A DNA stretch of 44,729 bases from Bacteroidota bacterium (GCA_027490055.1 JAIXYV010000060.1:1-44729), one strand, 5' to 3'; shown: positions 18,400 to 27,880, counted from the first letter of the stretch. The notes: generated by a model not told the origin, from the letters alone. Made by a program: numbers and translations.

Positions 18400-19464
18400 T
18401 TAATAGATAGAATGGCTTTCTATGGTTTGAACACCATCCTTCCAGCGAATGGCATACAGCCTGTAATCCTGTATCCAGAAATAGGTGTCTTTTGTTGGAA
18501 TTTTATATTCTCTGAATGTATACATTTTGTATTTTATTGACTCCATAAATAAGGTGACTCTGCCTGTATCCCAATTACTATTGGTCAGATAAAACATGGA
18601 GTCGTTCCAGGAATTGCAACTCAAAAATACATACTTATCACGTTTCTTTTGTTGCTCAAAAAGTATGGTCTTCCCATCTCCCAAATGCACATCCGAACGA
18701 TCGAGTTGTAATAATTTACCTATACCATAAGCATCATTCACCCATTGAGCATTGCCCTTGTACAAAACAGGAAAAGGAAACTGAATATAGTGTTGATATG
18801 ACTGATTTCTGATGGAATAAAACGAAGGGTTTAACACGATACTTTCAGTTGAAAACACATTGAGAAATTTACTGATTTGTGGCTGATTGCTGATTACTTT
18901 AGTGCGATAAGCAACAGAATTATTAAAGTCAATAAAATACTCACTAAACATCATTTTCGCTGAGTCAAATTCTGGCAATACCACACACTTCCCTGTCAGT
19001 TCCAATGGAAAATAAGGTTGCAGATTAAAAACACCTGAGGCTGGTCGCTTAAATAAACAAAAACTCTTGAAGGCCAGTTGATCATCCAGTGAAATTAAAC
19101 CGTATTGTATTCTTGAGTGCAGATTTTCTTTGATATAATATCTAAAACCAACGATGAGATCTGACTGATGATAGGTCAGGTTAACTATTGTAAAATTTGA
19201 CAATGATTCTCTGTGTACCTTCCTCTCATTAGCTAAAATGCCACAAAACCCAATAGATTTGTTGTAAATGCTATTGACAATGGCGCTATCAGTCACTAAT
19301 ACCCTTTCAGTTATTGTCTTTCCTGTTTTCAATGAAAACAGTCTGATCGTTTTCTTATAAGCTATCGCCATCGTATCGCCTTTGCTCGTAAGGCCCAAGA
19401 GCAAATCGGCTCTGAGTTCGAAACATGAAATTAGCAATAGAAGCAGTAGTAGTTTTTTTGTCAT
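18400..19464 (-). CDS. Exported protein of unknown function
   Basis: 354 residues. The N-terminus MTKKLLLLLLLISCFELRA is a signal peptide. It contains a cysteine, but the following residues (FELRAD) do not make a convincing lipobox. The rest is rich in short beta-strand-like segments with many aromatic residues, such as TIRLFSLKTGKTITERVL, IQYGLISLDDQLAFK and YFWIQDYRLYAIRWK. This could form a beta-propeller or similar fold. I do not recognise a family and see no catalytic motif. It lies 32 bases after the maf stop on the same strand and may be co-transcribed. No T9SS tail is present, so it is probably periplasmic or outer-membrane associated. Confidence 0.75.
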   Translation of the reverse strand: MTKKLLLLLLLISCFELRADLLLGLTSKGDTMAIAYKKTIRLFSLKTGKTITERVLVTDSAIVNSIYNKSIGFCGILANERKVHRESLSNFTIVNLTYHQSDLIVGFRYYIKENLHSRIQYGLISLDDQLAFKSFCLFKRPASGVFNLQPYFPLELTGKCVVLPEFDSAKMMFSEYFIDFNNSVAYRTKVISNQPQISKFLNVFSTESIVLNPSFYSIRNQSYQHYIQFPFPVLYKGNAQWVNDAYGIGKLLQLDRSDVHLGDGKTILFEQQKKRDKYVFLSCNSWNDSMFYLTNSNWDTGRVTLFMESIKYKMYTFREYKIPTKDTYFWIQDYRLYAIRWKDGVQTIESHSIY

Positions 19465-19496
19465 TGCATTATAACGACTATTGAACTAAAATTATT

Positions 19497-20072
19497 TTAT
19501 AAGTGCTTTATCTCATGGATAAATCGGGATACCGGGAATCCCATGACATTGTAATAACAACCATCAATTTTTCTGATACCTACATACCCAATAAACTCTT
19601 GTATACCGTAGGCGCCAGCCTTATCCAGTGGTTTGTGATTCTCCAGATAATAGCGGATCATATCATCGCTTAAGGGATTAAAAAAAACATCAGATGCTTC
19701 GTAAAAACTGATTTGTTTTTCGGCTGATCGGACACTAACGCCTGTGTAAACCGTATGTTTATGCCCCGATAAGCTTTTAAGCATTCTAAAAGCATCGTCC
19801 AAATCTACTGGTTTATTTAATACATGATCGTTTAACCAAACCACTGTATCAGCTGTTACAAGCAATTCGTTCCCGGCTAATTGACCAGTAAACGCTTTGC
19901 CCTTTTTCTCAGCCAGAAAAACAGGAATCTGCTCTGCTACCAACGATTCGTCAAAATCTTCCTCCACATCGATACGGACAATTTCCATTTCAAATCCGCT
20001 GTCTTTGATGAGTTGTTGGCGTCGTGGACTTTGAGAGGCGAGTAAAATTTTATGTTTGAAAAATGGCGCCAT
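19497..20072 (-). CDS. maf: Maf family nucleoside triphosphate pyrophosphatase
   Basis: 191-residue house-cleaning enzyme that hydrolyses non-canonical or excess nucleoside triphosphates (often dTTP/UTP) to monophosphates. The N-terminal KILLASQSPRRQQLI is the phosphate-binding signature. Further matches are FLAEKKGKAF, LVTADTVVWLNDHVLNKPVD and the C-terminal DKAGAYGIQEF. The ATG at 20072 overlaps the upstream stop by one base (TAATG). A TTG two codons earlier is the alternative. The tight join to the UbiA gene suggests co-expression rather than shared function. Confidence 0.93.
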   Translation of the reverse strand: MAPFFKHKILLASQSPRRQQLIKDSGFEMEIVRIDVEEDFDESLVAEQIPVFLAEKKGKAFTGQLAGNELLVTADTVVWLNDHVLNKPVDLDDAFRMLKSLSGHKHTVYTGVSVRSAEKQISFYEASDVFFNPLSDDMIRYYLENHKPLDKAGAYGIQEFIGYVGIRKIDGCYYNVMGFPVSRFIHEIKHL

Positions 20073-20920
20073 TAACAAAAAGGTATATTAAGAACACCTG
20101 CGAACATCACAAATTTAAGAAAGTGACTGGCCGATCCAAAATCGTCTTTGGTCTTTGCTCTTGCCAATTGATTGATAAAATAGAAGAGTGCAATGGTAAC
20201 TAATCCCATAATCACAGAACTGATATACATATCTATACCCCAGGCCAGGAAACTATAAATGCCACAGAGCATAATTTCAATTCCACATAACAGATATACC
20301 AGAATTTTAGCACCCTTTGCTCCGATAAGTATAGGATAAGTTGTCAATCCACTGGCTTTGTCTCCTTCCATATCCTGCATATCCTTCACAATTTCGCGAA
20401 TCAGACTAATGAAAAAAGCAAATACAACATAGCCGGAAAAATTAAAGAAGCCTGCCTCTACCTCGAAATTTACCAGCAATATACAGGAAGCAATCACCGC
20501 CGCACTGCACATGGCCACTATAATATTTCCAATTAAAGGAGTACCCTTGAGCTGTATGGAATACAAATATAAAATACCAATAATAGACAAATTGATTACC
20601 ATGTACTGCTGAGAGAAAAAGTATGATACCGCAATAGAGGTAATATTAAGCAAGGCGTATAGTTTCCAGGCATTAGACTTACTGATGCTCACATCAATTA
20701 ATAATTTTTCAGGCTTATTGATCTTGTCTGTTTGCACATCATAAATATCATTAACCACATAACCCGCAGCAGCAGTTAATACAGCCGGAATAATTAACAA
20801 TACAGCTTTTAACCAGTAGTTATCAAGTGACTCATTGCGGTACTTCACCAATAACACTATCATTGTAGCAGCAATAATCAAAAGATTGTACGGGCGCACA
20901 ATATGAATCTTACTTTTCAT
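20072..20920 (-). CDS. UbiA-family prenyltransferase, geranylgeranylglycerol-phosphate geranylgeranyltransferase-like
   Basis: 282-residue polytopic membrane prenyltransferase with about eight or nine membrane segments. Both diphosphate/Mg2+-binding motifs are intact: N57-D58-x2-D61-x3-D65 (NDIYDVQTDKINKPEK) and D180-x2-D183-x3-D187 (DMQDMEGDKASG). The short N-terminus with IHIVRPYNLLI resembles the DGGGP synthase branch of the superfamily rather than MenA or UbiA proper, but by eye the substrate cannot be fixed. A GGGP synthase homologue encoded at 28087-28842 would supply the matching glycerol-phosphate ether substrate. It overlaps maf by one base and is divergent from the rhomboid gene. 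Confidence 0.82.
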   Translation of the reverse strand: MKSKIHIVRPYNLLIIAATMIVLLVKYRNESLDNYWLKAVLLIIPAVLTAAAGYVVNDIYDVQTDKINKPEKLLIDVSISKSNAWKLYALLNITSIAVSYFFSQQYMVINLSIIGILYLYSIQLKGTPLIGNIIVAMCSAAVIASCILLVNFEVEAGFFNFSGYVVFAFFISLIREIVKDMQDMEGDKASGLTTYPILIGAKGAKILVYLLCGIEIMLCGIYSFLAWGIDMYISSVIMGLVTIALFYFINQLARAKTKDDFGSASHFLKFVMFAGVLNIPFC

Positions 20921-20972
20921 TAGGTCAATATTGAGGAATAATTTTTATATTGCCAATTAATACTACCAACAG

Positions 20973-21584
20973 ATGTCCAGATCCAGATACCTTGTGCCGG
21001 TCATTTATTGCCTTTTAATAATTGGCTTATTCATTGCCCAGCAATATGATGCCTCTTTAATGACGGAATGGGCCATATTACCCCATAACCCAGCCTATTT
21101 AAAAGGCATTATAACAGCCGTTTTCATTCATGCCAATATAGAACACTTAAGTTCCAATTTCTTGCCGTTTGTGGTTTGTATTTTTGGCTTATTTTATTTT
21201 TATAATGAGATTGCACTCCGAATAACATTACTGGCCCATGTCGTTACTGGCACCTTGATCTGGCTGCTGGCCCGTCCCGTTTTTCATGTTGGTGCAAGCG
21301 GACTGATATACGCCTTAGTTCTATTTATTCTGACTAGTGCTTTGATTAAACGCAACAAAAAACTCATTGTTTTGGCCTTTATCGTCTTAACGTTTCAAGG
21401 CGGACTGATATGGGGACTCGTGCCTCAAAACACTCAGATTAGCTGGGAAAGTCACCTTTATGGCGCAATCACTGGTATTGTACTGGCTATTATGTTCAGA
21501 AAACACGGACCGGAGCCAGAGAAGCATCCATTAACAGATGAGGAATTCGAAGACACCGACGATTACGAACACTTATCAGTTTGA
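20973..21584 (+). CDS. Rhomboid-family intramembrane serine protease
   Basis: 203-residue inner-membrane protease cleaving substrates within or near transmembrane segments. The catalytic serine is S109 in the GxSG loop (HVGASGLIY) and the catalytic histidine is H161 (SWESHLYGAITG). The HxxxxHxxxN signature of the second helix is present at H53, H58 and N62. About six membrane helices are visible. The C-terminal 25 residues form a charged, acidic cytoplasmic tail (TDEEFEDTDDYEHLSV). The substrate is unknown. Its stop codon lies inside the 3' end of the opposing CocE gene, a 9-base overlap. Confidence 0.9.
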   Translation: MSRSRYLVPVIYCLLIIGLFIAQQYDASLMTEWAILPHNPAYLKGIITAVFIHANIEHLSSNFLPFVVCIFGLFYFYNEIALRITLLAHVVTGTLIWLLARPVFHVGASGLIYALVLFILTSALIKRNKKLIVLAFIVLTFQGGLIWGLVPQNTQISWESHLYGAITGIVLAIMFRKHGPEPEKHPLTDEEFEDTDDYEHLSV

Positions 21585-23498
21585 TTGCTTTATTAGCTTT
21601 TCAGTAAACTGACTAATGCCGTCTCCGATAATAACAGTGTAAATACCATCTTCCAGAGCCTCTAAATTGATCCATCCACTGTTTGAAACTTCTGTATTCT
21701 CCTGCACCATTCTACCTGTTACATCATAAATTTTCAAACTAAAACTTTTACTTTCAGATGAATTTAACTGATAAAAACACGCAGTGCTGGCTGGGTTCGG
21801 CTGCAATTGTATTGTGTGTTTAATAGTCGAGCTCTCTATTGAACTGGTGTAATTTAGCAATGGTAGAATAACACTGGATACATTTGCTGAATTAAGATAG
21901 ACAATGTTGCTGGCTACCAATGGGTTCAATAAACTATCCATACTATTGCCAGGATACATGGCGTTTCCGTTATTCATGTTGCGGTTATATTTCGGATAAT
22001 TAGAAGAACTGATATCTATTCTGATTCGATGTCCTGCCAGAAATGTCAGACAAGTATTTGGAAGTTCTATGATACAATCGTAAACACCACCTTTACTCAT
22101 CATAGCAACATTTGATAAGGCAAATCCATTTCTAAAGCGCATTCTGAATGCGGCATCGTTCACTAACATCGACTTACCATCAGGATACACATCGGTTAAA
22201 CGGATATCAAAATCAGTATCCAGGCGATCTGAACCCACTTTTAATTGTACCTTTACTTTCCCCTTTAACACAACATCTTTGCTAAGCACAGCACTTGAAA
22301 AAACTAAAATATCGCCCCGCGATTCAACCAAAGTTTTCTGATCATATGGTCCCTGGTCTAGATCATTTCTTAAAGTACAACCTCCAACCGTTGGAGATGG
22401 ATTAACTGGGTCGTAGGTAAAGGTTAGACTATCTGTTGCATTCTGAGGGATCTGAGTTTTTAATCCGCCATCCTTATGCAAATAAAAGGTTGTATTACTA
22501 ACTCCCGATGGTGGCCAAACCTCTGAAGTCTTCCAGGCATTTTCTCCCATCTGATAATACATATATTTTGAATTGGATTCCCAGCCATTAGTGACATTTC
22601 TCAAATAGAAATCAAAGAACTTAAGGGCCATGGTATCGTTTTTGTCTTTAGCATTGGGATAACTAAGCTGTCCCTGCAAGTCGGTGCCAACCCTTGCAGA
22701 ACCATGACCGCCATGGACCCATGGTCCCATCAGAATTTTATGTTTATCACGCACATTGACAGGAGACATAGTCCTAACGTCTTCATAAAAATCCATCATC
22801 AATTCGACATTGTGATCATACCATCCTCCAATCATAAAGCAAGGAACACGAATGCTGTCAGGATAATTGTTAGCGCTTTCTGTAAACGACCAGGTAAAAT
22901 CTTTATAGGGATGTGCCATTAAAAAAGGTGTTAGTCCAAAACCTAACTGATCCAATTGCTCAACATATTCAGTCCGCAATACGCCATTAGGGTAATACTC
23001 ATTATATAAAAACTGCGGTGCCGCTACCGAAGGATTAATACAGACAAGATGCGGCGGATTGGTTCTTGCTGTCTGATATTGAACTTTCCCCAAGGCTGAT
23101 GGTCCCCAGGTACCTACTTTACCATTGCTCCAGCTCTGTTTAGCGATCCACTCGACGGTGCTGTAGCCATCACGACCGCGGTCGGGACTGCCCACATACT
23201 GCGCAGTTCGCGAGCCATAAAATCCCCTCCAGTCGGTGATGACAAAGATGAAATTACTTGTATTTAAATTTAAACCTATACCCATTGGCAAACCGGCAAA
23301 GCGAGATATTTGTCTGTTGTAGGGTGTCTGAATTAATATGACTGGTCCACTACTCATGCCAGATGGAATATAGATATCTGCGGCAAGCTTCCTGCCATCA
23401 GACATAGGGATAGAATCTATTACTGGGTTGAGTTGTGCATTAGCAGAATTAGCAAAAAGCAATAAGGTGGCGAATGAAAAGCATACGTGTTTGAGCAT
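21576..23498 (-). CDS. CocE/NonD-family hydrolase with T9SS sorting domain
   Basis: 640-residue secreted serine hydrolase of the X-Pro dipeptidyl peptidase/cocaine esterase type. The signal peptide is MLKHVCFSFATLLLFANSANA. The nucleophile elbow is GPSALG with S134, where CocE proteins usually have GxSYxG. The acid is D in GGWYDH and the histidine is in GPWVHGGHGS. The C-terminal jelly-roll (RIRIDISSSNYPKYNRN) is typical of the family. The last ~75 residues are a T9SS sorting domain (LQPNPASTACFYQL, then KIYDVTGRMVQEN and LEDGIYTVII). The ATG at 23498 is chosen since an earlier ATG at 23519 directly abuts the promoter box and would be untranscribed. Confidence 0.92.
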   Translation of the reverse strand: MLKHVCFSFATLLLFANSANAQLNPVIDSIPMSDGRKLAADIYIPSGMSSGPVILIQTPYNRQISRFAGLPMGIGLNLNTSNFIFVITDWRGFYGSRTAQYVGSPDRGRDGYSTVEWIAKQSWSNGKVGTWGPSALGKVQYQTARTNPPHLVCINPSVAAPQFLYNEYYPNGVLRTEYVEQLDQLGFGLTPFLMAHPYKDFTWSFTESANNYPDSIRVPCFMIGGWYDHNVELMMDFYEDVRTMSPVNVRDKHKILMGPWVHGGHGSARVGTDLQGQLSYPNAKDKNDTMALKFFDFYLRNVTNGWESNSKYMYYQMGENAWKTSEVWPPSGVSNTTFYLHKDGGLKTQIPQNATDSLTFTYDPVNPSPTVGGCTLRNDLDQGPYDQKTLVESRGDILVFSSAVLSKDVVLKGKVKVQLKVGSDRLDTDFDIRLTDVYPDGKSMLVNDAAFRMRFRNGFALSNVAMMSKGGVYDCIIELPNTCLTFLAGHRIRIDISSSNYPKYNRNMNNGNAMYPGNSMDSLLNPLVASNIVYLNSANVSSVILPLLNYTSSIESSTIKHTIQLQPNPASTACFYQLNSSESKSFSLKIYDVTGRMVQENTEVSNSGWINLEALEDGIYTVIIGDGISQFTEKLIKQSN

Positions 23499-23519
23499 GT
23501 TGGTAGTTTGAATTGTCAT

Positions 23520-23527
23520 CAAATTTA
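23520..23527 (-). promoter_or_regulatory. Bacteroidota -7 box TAAATTTG for the CocE-type gene
   Basis: Exact TAnnTTTG match on the minus strand, 21 bases before the ATG at 23498. It touches the ATG at 23519, which argues against that codon as the start. Confidence 0.55.
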
Positions 23528-23733
23528 GTGTGTATTAATGGTCTCTTAGACGGTCGAATAATACACAGGTTGCAGGAATAGAGGAGATTTTATTTCAAAT
23601 ACGCTATTGAAAATACTTGCTAAATAAATTTTTATACTTGATTTTCAGTCATTTACAATTTATTTTCTTCATAACTAGACAACCTATTGAAGTTTGCACT
23701 GACTAACATTACAAAGAACAAAATAATCAAGTC

Positions 23734-24381
23734 ATGAAAAGAAATTTAATCTACACCGGACTCGCATTAGTATCATTTGCATTGCTTATGGTAACTGGTT
23801 GCAAAAAAGAAACAACTGCTGTTGACACTAGCGCTCAGTATGATGCTCAATTATTAATCAGTGATGCCGACAATGCTTACAACAACACGAATGTAACAGA
23901 AGGCACAGAAACCACCGAATTCTACGCAGAAAACGAAGGCTTACCTGAAATGTATACCATCACTGAAGAAGATATGGACAGTGCAGGTTTCAAAAGAACT
24001 AAAGAAAAACGCTTTTTTACTTGCCTGAAAAAACTGGATTTAACAGATACACAAACCAAAAGAATCAGAATGTCAGTAAGAGCTTTTGAAGAGTGTAAAT
24101 CAGCTGATATCAGAGCACATCGCGAAGCTTATGCTAAATTGCTAACACGTATCGAAAACCTTCGCAAAGAGTATGCTGCTCAATTGAAAAACGGCAAAAT
24201 CACAAAAGCTCAGTTTGAGGCTAAAATGAAAGAACTAAGAAGCGATTTTGAAACTTCATTAAAAGTGATCAAAGCCAGCTATGCTAAAAGATTAAATGCT
24301 TGCTACGAAAAATTCATGAGAGCATTAAAAGAAGTGCTTACTGAAAGACAGTGGAAAGCCTTTGTAGATTGCTACAGATAA
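23734..24381 (+). CDS. Spy/CpxP-like helical lipoprotein
   Basis: 215 residues. A type II signal peptide ends in the lipobox VTGC (C23). A low-complexity, acidic linker (about 28-80) follows, then a helical domain rich in Lys, Arg and Glu. Within it, LTDTQTKRIRM and LTERQWKAF resemble the paired LTxxQ motifs of Spy/CpxP periplasmic chaperones. The spacing between the two is long and includes a coiled-coil-like stretch (LLTRIENLRKEYAAQLKNGK). Four cysteines remain in the helical domain (FFTCLKK, FEECKSA, LNACYEK and FVDCYR). The role is not known; envelope stress or metal binding is a guess. It has its own terminator. Confidence 0.78.
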   Translation: MKRNLIYTGLALVSFALLMVTGCKKETTAVDTSAQYDAQLLISDADNAYNNTNVTEGTETTEFYAENEGLPEMYTITEEDMDSAGFKRTKEKRFFTCLKKLDLTDTQTKRIRMSVRAFEECKSADIRAHREAYAKLLTRIENLRKEYAAQLKNGKITKAQFEAKMKELRSDFETSLKVIKASYAKRLNACYEKFMRALKEVLTERQWKAFVDCYR

Positions 24382-24405
24382 TACTTACTCAATAATTGTT
24401 ATAAT

Positions 24406-24436
24406 AAAAAGCACTGCCATATGGTGGTGCTTTTTT
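24406..24436 (+). terminator. Intrinsic terminator after the Spy-like lipoprotein gene
   Basis: GCACTGCC pairs with GGTGGTGC (two G-T wobbles) around a short AT loop. It is flanked by an A run and a T6 run, 25 bases after the stop. Confidence 0.8.
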
Positions 24437-24460
24437 ATTAGGTAAACATTAAATTGATAC

Positions 24461-24497
24461 CAAAATAAAAAGGGAACCCATTGCTAGGTTCCCTTTT
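24461..24497 (-). terminator. Intrinsic terminator after nrdJ
   Basis: AAAAGGGAACC pairs perfectly with GGTTCCCTTTT (11 base pairs) around an 8-base loop. On the minus strand it is followed by a T-rich tract. It lies 23 bases past the nrdJ stop, back to back with the opposing terminator. Confidence 0.85.
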
Positions 24498-24519
24498 CCG
24501 TTATATCATCAAAATTGCA

Positions 24520-27500
24520 TTAGCTACATCCGCTGGTAGTTCCACAGGTTAAACAAGTGTAACATGTGCCTGAGCGAACTGTGATGTTACCGCAGCTCTT
24601 ACAAGCTGGCGCGTCACCCATGCTTGGAGGCAGGTTAGCAGGTTTTTTAACTGCTTTAGGTGCACCTACAGAACTTGTTTCAGTTACCAGAGTTGGTTGA
24701 ATTTCATTCTGTGCAAGGTTGAAACTTGCATCTACCGGAGAGATTTCATCAGCGATTTTTGGTTTAATGTGTAACTGCTCCTGACGGTTCAGATACTCGA
24801 AACCTAATAATCTGAAGATAAAGTCTACTACTGAAGTAGAAGATTTGATGTTGGCATGACCTTCAACCATACCACTTGGTTCAAATCTGCTGAATGTAAA
24901 TTTATCATAATACTCTTCTAAAGGCACTCCGTATTGTAAACCTATTGACACTGCGATAGCGAAACAGTTCATCAATGAACGGAAACTTGCACCTTCTTTA
25001 TGCATATCTACAAAGATTTCACCTAATGTTCCATCTTCGTATTCTCCTGTTCTAACAAAGATGGTGTTGCCATCGATTTTAGATTTCTGAGTGAATCCTT
25101 TGCGTTTGTTTGGAAGAATTTTTCTTGTTGCGATGTTTGATAACTGCTGCTTGAATGCTGCATTGTTGCTGCTGTTGATGATTAATCTTGCAGCTTCCAA
25201 CACAATCTCCGGAGTTAAATCTTCAACTCTTGTTGAAGGACTTACACCCACAGCTTTTTCAACCATTTCTACAGTATCACTAACGGTTTCTTCAACTTCA
25301 GTTTTCTTGTCAGATTTGTTAGATAGAGGCTGAGACAATTTACAACCATCTCTGTATAATGCATTCGCTTTAATACCAAGTTTCCAGCTTAACTCATAAC
25401 AAGATTTGATATCTTCTACAGTAGCTTCGTTTGGAAGGTTGATAGTTTTAGAGATAGCACCTGAGATGAAAGGCTGAGCAGCAGCCATCATTCTGATGTG
25501 TGAATGTGCATGTAAGAATCTTGTACCTTTATTACCACATTTGTTGGCTGTATCAAATACAGGGTAGTGCTCTTCTTTTAAGAATGGTGCACCTTCGATG
25601 GTCATTGTACCTGTTACGAACTCATTTGCAGCTTCAATTTCAGATCCTTTGAAACCTAATGCTTTCAATAAATTGAAATTAGAATCGTTGTATTGTGCTT
25701 CAGTGAAACCTAAGCGCTTCAGCATGTCTTCACCTAATGTGAACAGATTGAATACGAAATCGATATCAAATGCACGTTCTAACTGAGATTCAACAAGGGC
25801 AATATCCTGAGCGTTGAATCCTTTGGCCGCCAGAGTTTCGTGGTTGATGAACGGTGCATTAACCAAAGTAGCATGCCCTTTTGCGTAGTTGATAATTTCT
25901 TGTGACTCCTCAGCTGAGTAACCTAAAGTTTTTAAAGCTGCAGGAACTGCCTGGTTGATGATTTTGAAATAACCACCACCACTTAACTTTTTAAATTTCA
26001 CTAATGCAAAGTCAGGCTCGATACCAGTAGTATCACAATCCATTACTAGACCAATAGTTCCAGTTGGAGCGATAACAGTTGACTGAGCGTTTCTGTAACC
26101 GAATTTTTCACCTAACATTAAAGCTTTGTCCCATGCATTGCAAGCTGATCTTAATAAATCTTCAGGGCAATGTTGAGGATCGATACCTACCGCTGGAATA
26201 CTTAAACCTTCATATGCCAATGGCGTATTGTAGGCAGCATAACGGTGGTTACGCATTACACGCATCATATGCTTTTTGTTTTTCTCAAACATTTTAAATG
26301 GACCTTTAACGGCTGCCATTTCTGCACTGGTAGCATAAGACTGACCAGTTAATATAGAGGTTAAAGCACCGCAAATAGCGTTTGCTTTAGGACTGTCGTA
26401 AGGAATACCTGAAACCATTAACAGAGCACCTAAGTTAGCATAACCTAAACCAAGAGTTCTGTAATCGTAACTTAACTGAGCAACCTCTTTACTTGGGAAC
26501 TGAGCCATTAACACTGAAATCTCAAGTACTGCTGTCCATAAACGGATAGCATATTCATAAGACACGATATCAAACTCAAGTTTCTCAACATCAAAGAACT
26601 TCATTAAGTTCAAAGAAGCCAGGTTACAAGCAGTGTTGTCAATAAACATATACTCTGAACATGGGTTAGAAGCGTTGATTCTTCCACCTTCAGGACAAGT
26701 GTGCCATTCGTTGATAGTATCATCATACTGAACACCAGGATCTGCACAAGCCCATGCAGCTTCACCAATCGCATCCCATACTTCACCAGATGGAATAGAT
26801 TTCATTGGCTTACCAGTGCTTCTTGCAATAGTTTCCCAATTGCCACTCTGTTTTAAACTTTCGAAGAATTTATTTGGTATACGAACTGAGTTATTAGAGT
26901 TCTGACCAGAAACTGTAGCGTATGCTTCACCTTCGTAATCACTTGGGTAACCTGCATCAATTAATGCAGCAACTTTTTTCTCTTCGTTCTTTTTCCAGTT
27001 GATGAACTCCATGATTTCTGGATGGTCCATATCTAAACAAACCATTTTGGCTGCTCTTCTGGTTGTTCCTCCAGATTTGATTGCACCTGCAGCTCTGTCA
27101 CCAATTTTCAGGAATGACATCAAGCCAGATGATGTTCCACCACCACTTAATTTTTCGCCATTACCTCTGATTCTTGAGAAGTTGGTACCAACACCGCTAC
27201 CATATTTGAAGATACGGGCTTCACGTACCCATAAATCCATGATTCCACCTTCGTTTACTAAATCGTCATCAACTGACAAAATGAAACAAGCGTGTGGTTG
27301 TGGTCTCTCATATGCAGATGTAGAGCGGGTTAATTTTTCAGTTTCTGGGTCTACAAAATAATGGCCTTGTGGTTTACCGGCAATACCATATGCAGAGTGC
27401 AAGCCTGTGTTAAACCACTGAGGAGAATTCGGAGCTGATTGTTGCGCAATAATAGAGTATACTAACTCTTCATAAAAAATCTGAGCATCTTCAGTTGAAG

Positions 27501-27831
27501 CAAAATAACCATGTTTTTCGCCCCACTGTCTCCAGCAATCAGCCAATCTGTGCGCTACCTGTTTTACACTGGTCTCGCTACCTAATGAACCGTCTGCCTG
27601 AGGCACGCCAGCTTTTCTGAAATATTTTTGTGCTAAGATATCTGTAGCAACCTGACTCCATGATGCAGGTACTTCTACATTCTTCATTTCAAATACGATA
27701 TCACCGTTCGGATTTTTAATTACCGATGTGCGGTATTCATACTGGAACAGGTCGTACGGAAGTACGCCGTCTTTGGTGTTCTGCCTTGTGAATTTAAGGC
27801 CCTTCTTCATTTGGTCTAGGTTTGGCTGCAT
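24520..27831 (-). CDS. nrdJ: Adenosylcobalamin-dependent (class II) ribonucleotide reductase
   Basis: 1103-residue class II reductase, converting ribonucleotides to deoxyribonucleotides with a B12-derived radical and needing no oxygen. Motifs include RPQPHACFILSVDDDL, the finger-loop NPCSEYMFIDNTACNLASLN, GTTRRAAKMV and APTGTIGLVMDCDTTGIEPD. A TSCPD domain lies near residues 970-1060 (GNTIFVRTGEYEDGTLGE). The last 28 residues hold seven cysteines (CKSCGNITV..., CYTCLTCGTTSGCS), probably including the swinging-arm dithiol or a zinc ribbon. No ATP cone is seen at the N-terminus. The ATG at 27831 is chosen, as the open extension to 27969 crosses the promoter region. Confidence 0.95.
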   Translation of the reverse strand: MQPNLDQMKKGLKFTRQNTKDGVLPYDLFQYEYRTSVIKNPNGDIVFEMKNVEVPASWSQVATDILAQKYFRKAGVPQADGSLGSETSVKQVAHRLADCWRQWGEKHGYFASTEDAQIFYEELVYSIIAQQSAPNSPQWFNTGLHSAYGIAGKPQGHYFVDPETEKLTRSTSAYERPQPHACFILSVDDDLVNEGGIMDLWVREARIFKYGSGVGTNFSRIRGNGEKLSGGGTSSGLMSFLKIGDRAAGAIKSGGTTRRAAKMVCLDMDHPEIMEFINWKKNEEKKVAALIDAGYPSDYEGEAYATVSGQNSNNSVRIPNKFFESLKQSGNWETIARSTGKPMKSIPSGEVWDAIGEAAWACADPGVQYDDTINEWHTCPEGGRINASNPCSEYMFIDNTACNLASLNLMKFFDVEKLEFDIVSYEYAIRLWTAVLEISVLMAQFPSKEVAQLSYDYRTLGLGYANLGALLMVSGIPYDSPKANAICGALTSILTGQSYATSAEMAAVKGPFKMFEKNKKHMMRVMRNHRYAAYNTPLAYEGLSIPAVGIDPQHCPEDLLRSACNAWDKALMLGEKFGYRNAQSTVIAPTGTIGLVMDCDTTGIEPDFALVKFKKLSGGGYFKIINQAVPAALKTLGYSAEESQEIINYAKGHATLVNAPFINHETLAAKGFNAQDIALVESQLERAFDIDFVFNLFTLGEDMLKRLGFTEAQYNDSNFNLLKALGFKGSEIEAANEFVTGTMTIEGAPFLKEEHYPVFDTANKCGNKGTRFLHAHSHIRMMAAAQPFISGAISKTINLPNEATVEDIKSCYELSWKLGIKANALYRDGCKLSQPLSNKSDKKTEVEETVSDTVEMVEKAVGVSPSTRVEDLTPEIVLEAARLIINSSNNAAFKQQLSNIATRKILPNKRKGFTQKSKIDGNTIFVRTGEYEDGTLGEIFVDMHKEGASFRSLMNCFAIAVSIGLQYGVPLEEYYDKFTFSRFEPSGMVEGHANIKSSTSVVDFIFRLLGFEYLNRQEQLHIKPKIADEISPVDASFNLAQNEIQPTLVTETSSVGAPKAVKKPANLPPSMGDAPACKSCGNITVRSGTCYTCLTCGTTSGCS

Positions 27832-27872
27832 ATTAATTATTGGCGTTTGTAGTGTTGTGTTATTCTTTAAAA

Positions 27873-27880
27873 CAAAAATG
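27873..27880 (-). promoter_or_regulatory. Probable nrdJ promoter (TTTG-N19-CATTTTTG)
   Basis: On the minus strand CATTTTTG differs from TAnnTTTG in one base. A TTTG at 27903-27900 lies 19 bases upstream, as in the Bacteroidota -33 element. The leader would be about 40 bases. No cobalamin riboswitch box was recognised between nrdJ and the divergent gene. Confidence 0.45.

Noticed and set aside
26999-27361. A 120-codon open frame antisense to nrdJ
   Set aside because: It is fully covered by a conserved part of nrdJ and has no promoter or protein features.
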